From Burkholderiales bacterium (lineage in GTDB: Bacteria; Pseudomonadota; Gammaproteobacteria; Burkholderiales; Burkholderiaceae_C), in assembly GCA_947372225.1 (NCBI GenBank), contig CANBSV010000086.1, positions 1 through 11,380 of the forward strand: DNA of 11,380 nt, read 5' to 3'. A program made the translations under genes and the position numbers. Position 1 is the stretch's first letter, and every line of letters begins with the position of its first letter. Shown here piece by piece: positions 6,884 to 11,380 of the stretch. The notes under the pieces are model-generated. The model had not been told where the DNA came from, did no database searches, and saw only the letters and a list, made by a program, of their open reading frames with translations.

Positions 6884-7258
6884 ATGACCGATGCTTTCCC
6901 CTCAATCCGCACGCCGTTGCTGGTGGCCTGTCTGTGCGCTCAGTGGTGCCGCACCTGCGATGGATATCGTGCGGTTTTCGAACAGGCAGTTTCGGACCTG
7001 AAGGAAGCTGGCGTCGAAGGGATTTGGGTCGATATCGAAGATCAGGCCGAGGTGCTGGGGGCGGTGGACGTCGAGAACTTTCCGACCGTGCTGGTCGCTC
7101 GTGGCGACGACGTCCTTTTCTTCGGTCCGGTGACCCCGCATGCTTCGACCCTGGCCCGCATGCTCGGGGCTGCGCTCGACGGTGAACTCAGTCTGGGTTC
7201 CGGGGGCGCAGACGCACCCGTGCTGGAGTTGCCACAACGGCTGCGCCGGCTGCGCTGA
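6884..7258 (+). CDS. Thioredoxin-fold protein
   Basis: This 124-residue cytoplasmic thioredoxin-like protein has the active site WCRTC (Trp21, Cys22, Cys25), followed by a helix and then the strand containing cis-Pro67 (VENFPTVLV). Extra cysteines sit just before the active site (Cys16, Cys18). The WCRTC site differs from the classic WCGPC, suggesting a redox potential or partner unlike thioredoxin 1. The C-terminal 25 residues extend past the fold and are Gly/Leu/Arg-rich. I prefer the ATG at 6884, 4 nt after the SUI1 stop, with GGTGGG at 6871-6876 as a possible ribosome-binding site; an in-frame GTG at 6866 would overlap the SUI1 gene and add six residues. Its substrate is unknown. Operon partnership with the SUI1 gene is likely from spacing alone. 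Confidence 0.88.
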   Translation: MTDAFPSIRTPLLVACLCAQWCRTCDGYRAVFEQAVSDLKEAGVEGIWVDIEDQAEVLGAVDVENFPTVLVARGDDVLFFGPVTPHASTLARMLGAALDGELSLGSGGADAPVLELPQRLRRLR

Positions 7259-7484
7259 CCCTTGGCCGAAGCCACAGCCGCCAATTCCATGTGTGACCGA
7301 TCAAACCAATAGGTCGTCGCCGGCGGTCAGTCGTGGATGCCACCATGTGGTCACATTGCTGTCGCACACTGGTGGCCCGTTCGGATCAGGTGCGTCGCAC
7401 CCGGGTCCATCGGGATCAATTCACAGACCTCATTGGACCGCTCATGCGCTGGGCGGCTGACAGTACGGATACCTAGAATCCAGC
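7259..7484 (+). other. Regulatory gap upstream of ppk1, with two short palindromes
   Basis: No ORF is supported in these 226 nt. ATGTG-GT-CACAT lies at 7345-7356, flanked by GCCACC (7339-7344) and GGTGGC (7371-7376). GGTGCG-T-CGCACC lies at 7389-7401. Either could be a dyad operator. No clear terminator for the thioredoxin gene and no convincing Pho box is visible. Because it is the only sizeable gap before ppk1, the ppk1 promoter is expected here. Confidence 0.45.
7474..7479 (+). promoter_or_regulatory. Candidate -10 element close to the ppk1 start
   Basis: TAGAAT matches the sigma-70 -10 consensus at four of six positions and ends only 5 nt before the ppk1 ATG. If used, transcription would start at or beside the ATG, giving a leaderless or very short leader mRNA. 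That would fit the lack of a Shine-Dalgarno sequence here. No good -35 hexamer sits 16-18 nt upstream, so support is weak. Confidence 0.3.
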
Positions 7485-9653
7485 ATGAATACCGAACCCG
7501 TACAGCCCCTGAGTCCCGAAGCGATTGCCAGCGGTTCTGTGGAGCCGGCAACGCCATCGTCTGCTCCCCCAGGCATCAGCCCGGACGACCCAGGTCTGCT
7601 GCTGAGCCGGGAAACCTCGATCCTCGAATTCAATCGGCGAGTACTGGCTCAGGCCTTGCGTTCGGACGTGCCGTTGCTCGAGCGTTTGCGCTACATCTGC
7701 ATCGTCTCTTCGAACATTGACGAATTCTTCGAGGTTCGTTTCGCCGATTACCTGGAAGCGTCGCGGTTGCCCAACGCGGGCGTGTCAAATCAGGACGTTG
7801 AGTCGATCACCGCGGAAGCGCATCGTCTGATCGAAGATCAGTACGCCGTCTTCAATGACGAACTGATGCCGCTGCTCAAGCGCGAAGGCATCGAGATTCT
7901 CAATCACGTCGACCGTGACGAAGCACAGCGCGAGTGGGTCGACCATTTCTTTCAGAAGCAGGTGCGGCCCCTGCTGGTGCCCATCGGACTCGACCCGTCG
8001 CATCCGTTTCCGCTGGTGGCCAACAAGGCGCTGAACTTCATCGTGCGGCTGGGCGGCAAGGATGCGTTCGGTCGAGAGAACACCATCGCCATCGTGAAGG
8101 TCCCTCGCGTGCTGCCGCGCGTGATTCAGTTGCCCGACAAGCTGCTGCCGGGCAAGCAGGCCTTCGTGCTGCTGACCAGCGTCATCCGCGCCCACCTGGG
8201 CGAGCTGTTCCCTGGACGTGAGGTCGAGGCTTTCTCGCAGTTCCGTGTCACGCGCGACTCCGACCTCGAAGTCGACGAGGATGACGTCGCCAACCTGCGC
8301 CAGGCCTTGCGCTCGGGGCTCAGTTCGCGCCACTTTGGTCAGGCCATTCGTCTTGAGGTCGTCAATACCTGCCCGGCATCGCTGTCGGAATTCCTGTTGC
8401 GCCAGTTCGATCTTCCGCAAGGTGCGCTGTACCGGGTCAACGGGCCGGTGAATCTGGTGCGGCTGAACCAACTGATCGACCAGGTGGCGCATCGCCCGAC
8501 ACTTCCCACTTTGCGCTTCGCCCCGCATGAAGGGGTATGGCCTGACAAGCGTTTGCCGCGCAATCAGTCCATCTTCGATCGCCTGCAGCGCGGCGATGTG
8601 CTTTTGCACCACCCGTTCGAGTCGTTCGATCCGGTGGTGCAGTTCCTGCGAGAGTCGGTCAACGATCCGGCCGTGCTGGCGATCAAGCAGACGATCTACC
8701 GCACGGGAAGCGAGTCGCCGCTGATGGATCTGCTGATCGAAGCCGCCCGCCGTGGGAAGGAAGTGATGGTGGTCGTCGAGTTGAAGGCACGCTTCGACGA
8801 AGAGGCCAACATCAACTGGGCAGAGCGGCTCGAGGCGGTGGGCGCTCAGGTGGTGTACGGGGTGGTCGGCATGAAGACGCATGCGAAGCTGTTGCTGGTC
8901 ACCCGGCGCGAGGCCACCGCCAGTGGCTTTCGCCTGCGGCGCTACGCCCACCTGTCGACCGGCAACTACAACCCGAAGACGGCGCGTCTGTACACCGACG
9001 TGGGCTACCTGACGGCCGATGCCGAGTTGACGGCCGATGCCGATTCGGTGTTCCAGCAACTGGCCAGTCTGGGCAAGATGAAGCCGCTGCGCCAGTTGTT
9101 GCAAGCGCCCTTCACCTTGCAGCGTCGCCTGATCAAGACCATCGACCGGGTAGCCGAGGCCGCTCAAGTCGGGGCTCCGGCGCGCATTGTGGTCAAGATC
9201 AACGCATTGACCGACACGTTGCTCATCGAGGCGCTCGTGCGTGCCAGCCAGGCCGGCGCCCAGATCGACCTCATCGTGCGCGGTGCTTGCGTGCTGCGTC
9301 CGGGTGTACCGGGCGCCACCGAAAACATCCGCGTGCGCTCGGTCGTCGGGCGATTCCTCGAGCACTCGCGGGTGCTGTATTTCCGCTGGGGTGAGAGCGA
9401 AGACGACGAGTTGCTCTATCTGTCGAGTGCCGACTGGATGAGTCGCAACATGCTGCGCCGCATCGAGGTGGCATGGCCGGTGCGCGATGCGGTGTTACGC
9501 CAGCGGGTGATTGACGAATGCCTGGTGCCCTACCTGCACGACCGGCGTGACGCCTGGGTGCTCAACACGGATGGCACCTACAAGAGAGTCGACAGCACGG
9601 GCATCAGCGCCCAGCAGGCGTTGGTGCGGCGCACCCGTTCGGCGGGTCGTTGA
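7485..9653 (+). CDS. ppk1: Polyphosphate kinase Ppk1
   Basis: This 722-residue enzyme reversibly makes polyphosphate from ATP through a phosphohistidine intermediate. After a Pro/Ser/Ala-rich, apparently unstructured N-terminal stretch (1-37), the N domain begins around SRETSILEFNRRVL. The catalytic core is well preserved: TIYR ending at Arg406, ELKARFDEEANINW (432-445), and THAKLLL with His466, matching the autophosphorylated His of E. coli Ppk. YAHLSTGNYNPKTARLYTD follows with His489, the second conserved His. The spacing between these two His is four residues longer than I recall for E. coli. The total length is slightly above the usual 690 or so because of the N-terminal extension. The ATG at 7485 is the only sensible start; no clear ribosome-binding site is present. 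sixA follows after 11 nt, and ppx is convergent beyond it, forming a polyphosphate locus. Confidence 0.97.
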   Translation: MNTEPVQPLSPEAIASGSVEPATPSSAPPGISPDDPGLLLSRETSILEFNRRVLAQALRSDVPLLERLRYICIVSSNIDEFFEVRFADYLEASRLPNAGVSNQDVESITAEAHRLIEDQYAVFNDELMPLLKREGIEILNHVDRDEAQREWVDHFFQKQVRPLLVPIGLDPSHPFPLVANKALNFIVRLGGKDAFGRENTIAIVKVPRVLPRVIQLPDKLLPGKQAFVLLTSVIRAHLGELFPGREVEAFSQFRVTRDSDLEVDEDDVANLRQALRSGLSSRHFGQAIRLEVVNTCPASLSEFLLRQFDLPQGALYRVNGPVNLVRLNQLIDQVAHRPTLPTLRFAPHEGVWPDKRLPRNQSIFDRLQRGDVLLHHPFESFDPVVQFLRESVNDPAVLAIKQTIYRTGSESPLMDLLIEAARRGKEVMVVVELKARFDEEANINWAERLEAVGAQVVYGVVGMKTHAKLLLVTRREATASGFRLRRYAHLSTGNYNPKTARLYTDVGYLTADAELTADADSVFQQLASLGKMKPLRQLLQAPFTLQRRLIKTIDRVAEAAQVGAPARIVVKINALTDTLLIEALVRASQAGAQIDLIVRGACVLRPGVPGATENIRVRSVVGRFLEHSRVLYFRWGESEDDELLYLSSADWMSRNMLRRIEVAWPVRDAVLRQRVIDECLVPYLHDRRDAWVLNTDGTYKRVDSTGISAQQALVRRTRSAGR

Positions 9654-9664
9654 GGCACAGATCC

Positions 9665-10126
9665 ATGGATCTGATCCTGTGGCGCCATGCAGAAGCTCAC
9701 GTCCTCAAAGACGGGCAAGACGATCTCGAGCGTGCGCTCACGGCCAAGGGTGAGCGTCAAGCGCAGCGCATGGCCGACTGGTTGAATCAGCGCGTCGCCC
9801 ATTCCACGCGAATTCTGGTCAGTCCGGCCCTGCGGTGTCAGCAAACGGCACAGGCGCTTGGCAAGAATTTCAAGACCGTGGAAACCTTGGCGCCTGATGG
9901 CAGTGGTGAATCGTTGCTGACGGCTGCACGCTGGCCCGAATCGCCGGATCCGGTATTGATCGTCGGACATCAGCCCACGCTCGGGCTCGTCGCTGCCCAC
10001 CTGCTGGCGGGCATGCCGCAGGCCTGGTCCGTGAAGAAGGGCGGTGTGTGGTGGCTGCGCTATCGCGATCGCGACGAGGGCGCCCGTGTGGCGTTGCTGG
10101 CCGTTCAGTCGCCCGAATACCTTTGA
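9665..10126 (+). CDS. sixA: Phosphohistidine phosphatase SixA
   Basis: This 153-residue protein of the histidine phosphatase (phosphoglycerate mutase-like) superfamily removes phosphate from phosphohistidine. The N-terminal LILWRHAEA contains Arg7 and the catalytic His8; the second conserved His is His102 in IVGHQPTLGL, and SPALRCQQTAQAL (about 57-69) is the usual intervening motif. The length is close to E. coli SixA (161). In E. coli, SixA acts on phosphorylated NPr of the nitrogen phosphotransferase system, and earlier work proposed ArcB. I chose the ATG at 9665 because it puts RHAEA near the N-terminus and is preceded by GAGG (9652-9655), which overlaps the ppk1 stop codon; an in-frame TTG at 9650 is less likely. 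The 11-nt gap makes co-transcription with ppk1 very likely. The stop lies 10 nt from the end of the convergent ppx. Confidence 0.93.
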   Translation: MDLILWRHAEAHVLKDGQDDLERALTAKGERQAQRMADWLNQRVAHSTRILVSPALRCQQTAQALGKNFKTVETLAPDGSGESLLTAARWPESPDPVLIVGHQPTLGLVAAHLLAGMPQAWSVKKGGVWWLRYRDRDEGARVALLAVQSPEYL

Positions 10127-10136
10127 CCTTGGGTGA

Positions 10137-11380
10137 TCAGACTCCGGGGACGCGCGGCAACTCCAGTTGCAAAACCCCGCTGCGCTGCCAGGCGGCAACC
10201 TCTTCGTTGAGCAGGTAGTGGGTGTGCGGGTGGCGCTCGTGCCACCCGGGTTGCCAACTCAAAGTCGCCTGCGTGCCCTGGCCGCGCAGGGCAATGGCGT
10301 GGCTGTCGATCGCACCGCGCGCGTGGCACTTGATGATGGCCAGCCGCAGGCACAACGCCTGCCAGGCGAAATCGGGCTGCCTGAGACTGGCCTCGACCTT
10401 GCGCAGGCCACCACGTTGCGCGAGCACCAACTCAGCCAACCGGCGCTGCTGTGATTGCGAGAAGCCTGGGGCGTCGACGTGGCCCAGCATGTAGGCGCTG
10501 TGCCGATGGTGATCGTGGTGCGACACCATCATGCCGATTTCGTGCAGCGCACAGGCCCAATGCAGTTCGCGTCGAGCATCGCGTCCAGCGGTCGGTTGGA
10601 CATTGTTGTAGAGCGCCTCGGCCACCTGCGCGACCCGCGATGCCTGCGCTTCATCCACCAGAAAGCGGCGCTGCAACTCGCGCACCGAACTGTCGCGCAT
10701 GTCCTCAGAGTCGTGAGGCTGCTGGATGGCGTTGAGTCGTTCGTCCAGATCGAAAAGAACCCCCTGACGCAGCGCACCCCGAGCCGGAATGAGCGCGGTG
10801 ATGCCGAACTGCGTGGCCAGGGTGTAGAGGATCGACAGGCCGCCAGCGATCACCGGACGGCGGTCTTCCTTCAGCCCGGCCAACGCAAGCCGATCAACCC
10901 GGCCTGCGGCAATACACGCGGTCATGAGCCAGCGCAGGCCGTCGAGCGTGATCCGTCCGTCGGTCACCCGGTTGGCCAGCAGCACCTGAGACACGGCACC
11001 CACCGTGCCCGACGAGCCGAGCGACTCGACCCAGTTTGACGGGGCGAACGGTTCGAGAGCTTCCTCGAGTTCGGCACCGGCAGCGACCTGCGCCGCGCGG
11101 AAGGCCGCCTCGGTGTACCGGCCGCTGCCGAAGTACTTCATCGACAGGCTGACGCTGCCCACCTGGAACGATTCGGCATGCTGCGGCTTGCGCCCCTGGC
11201 CGACGATCATCTCGGTCGAGCGCCCGCCAATGTCGATCACCAGACGCGGCTGATCCGAAGGCTGCAGGCGCGCCACACCGGCAAAGATCAGGCGTGCTTC
11301 CTCCCGTCCCGACACCACTTCAATCGGGTAGCCCAGCGCGGTCTCGGCTCGGGCCAGGAAAGCGTTTCGATTGCGTGCTT
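10137..11380 (-). CDS. ppx: Exopolyphosphatase, Ppx/GppA family, N-terminus outside window
   Basis: This enzyme releases phosphate from polyphosphate chain ends; some family members instead hydrolyse pppGpp. The frame stays open to the window edge, so the start lies beyond 11380 and about 414 residues are present. Near the edge, GYPIEVVSGREEARLIF is the family hallmark, followed by the phosphate-binding loop DIGGRSTE and then SLGSSGT. In the middle, PARGALRQGVLFDL closes the ASKHA-type ATPase-like domain. The C-terminal HD-like domain has ALHEIG and HHRHSAYML. The GTG at 11318-11316 is internal, since coding continues upstream in frame (NAFLARAETALGYPIE). It converges on sixA, with 10 nt between stops and no terminator. 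The position beside ppk1 favours exopolyphosphatase over a guanosine pentaphosphate phosphatase. Confidence 0.93.
   Translation of the reverse strand, partial: ARNRNAFLARAETALGYPIEVVSGREEARLIFAGVARLQPSDQPRLVIDIGGRSTEMIVGQGRKPQHAESFQVGSVSLSMKYFGSGRYTEAAFRAAQVAAGAELEEALEPFAPSNWVESLGSSGTVGAVSQVLLANRVTDGRITLDGLRWLMTACIAAGRVDRLALAGLKEDRRPVIAGGLSILYTLATQFGITALIPARGALRQGVLFDLDERLNAIQQPHDSEDMRDSSVRELQRRFLVDEAQASRVAQVAEALYNNVQPTAGRDARRELHWACALHEIGMMVSHHDHHRHSAYMLGHVDAPGFSQSQQRRLAELVLAQRGGLRKVEASLRQPDFAWQALCLRLAIIKCHARGAIDSHAIALRGQGTQATLSWQPGWHERHPHTHYLLNEEVAAWQRSGVLQLELPRVPGV

Noticed and set aside
7360..7378. Possible Pho box upstream of ppk1 (CTGTCGC, 4 nt, TGGTGGC)
   Set aside because: The first half matches only partly and the second half poorly; the AT-rich middle of a Pho box is absent.
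7785..9365. 526-residue open frame on the minus strand inside ppk1
   Set aside because: It mirrors the reading frame of a strongly conserved ppk1, has no recognisable domain, and such antisense frames are common in high-GC genes.
10455..11039. 194-residue plus-strand open frame inside ppx
   Set aside because: The minus strand encodes clear Ppx/GppA motifs throughout; the opposite frame is a composition effect.
10137..11318. ppx starting at GTG 11318
   Set aside because: The same frame remains open to 11380 and encodes conserved Ppx sequence (NAFLARAETALGYPIE) before that codon, so the true start lies outside the window.

Overview
The window looks like chromosomal DNA of a Betaproteobacterium, most likely of the order Burkholderiales. 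This is inferred from high-GC codon use, a ppk1-sixA pair facing ppx, a bacterial SUI1 protein with a Cys motif, and the style of the small thioredoxin. I could not test the taxonomy. There are ten protein genes (the two at the edges incomplete), no RNA genes, no insertion sequences and no CRISPR array. Gene density is high and everything is on the plus strand except the last gene.

Region 1 (1-4125) is a three-gene cell-envelope module: the C-terminal part of an HAE3/MMPL-type RND inner-membrane transporter, a DUF1302 outer-membrane beta-barrel protein, and a DUF1329 periplasmic protein with a twin-arginine-type signal. A clear rho-independent terminator closes it. Together they cover inner membrane, periplasm and outer membrane, and probably move a hydrophobic or lipid-like compound; the substrate is unknown. 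A long, nearly perfect RNA hairpin (938-989) separates the transporter from the two exported proteins and may set their relative mRNA levels.

Region 2 (4257-7258) starts with a small cupin, followed by molybdate ABC transporter genes modB and modC (overlapping by 4 nt), a SUI1/YciH-type translation factor and a thioredoxin-fold protein. No modA (binding protein) lies next to modBC; the cupin is where it would usually be found.

Region 3 (7259-11380) is a polyphosphate locus. A 226-nt gap with two short palindromes precedes ppk1 (polyphosphate kinase). sixA (phosphohistidine phosphatase) follows 11 nt later, and ppx (exopolyphosphatase) comes in on the opposite strand, with only 10 nt between the sixA and ppx stop codons. 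Synthesis (Ppk1) and breakdown (Ppx) of polyphosphate are thus side by side. SixA could plausibly act on a phosphohistidine protein, possibly Ppk1 itself.

The points most worth following are the RND/DUF1302/DUF1329 module, its intercistronic hairpin, the Tat-type signal on the DUF1329 protein, modBC without modA, and the ppk1-sixA coupling.
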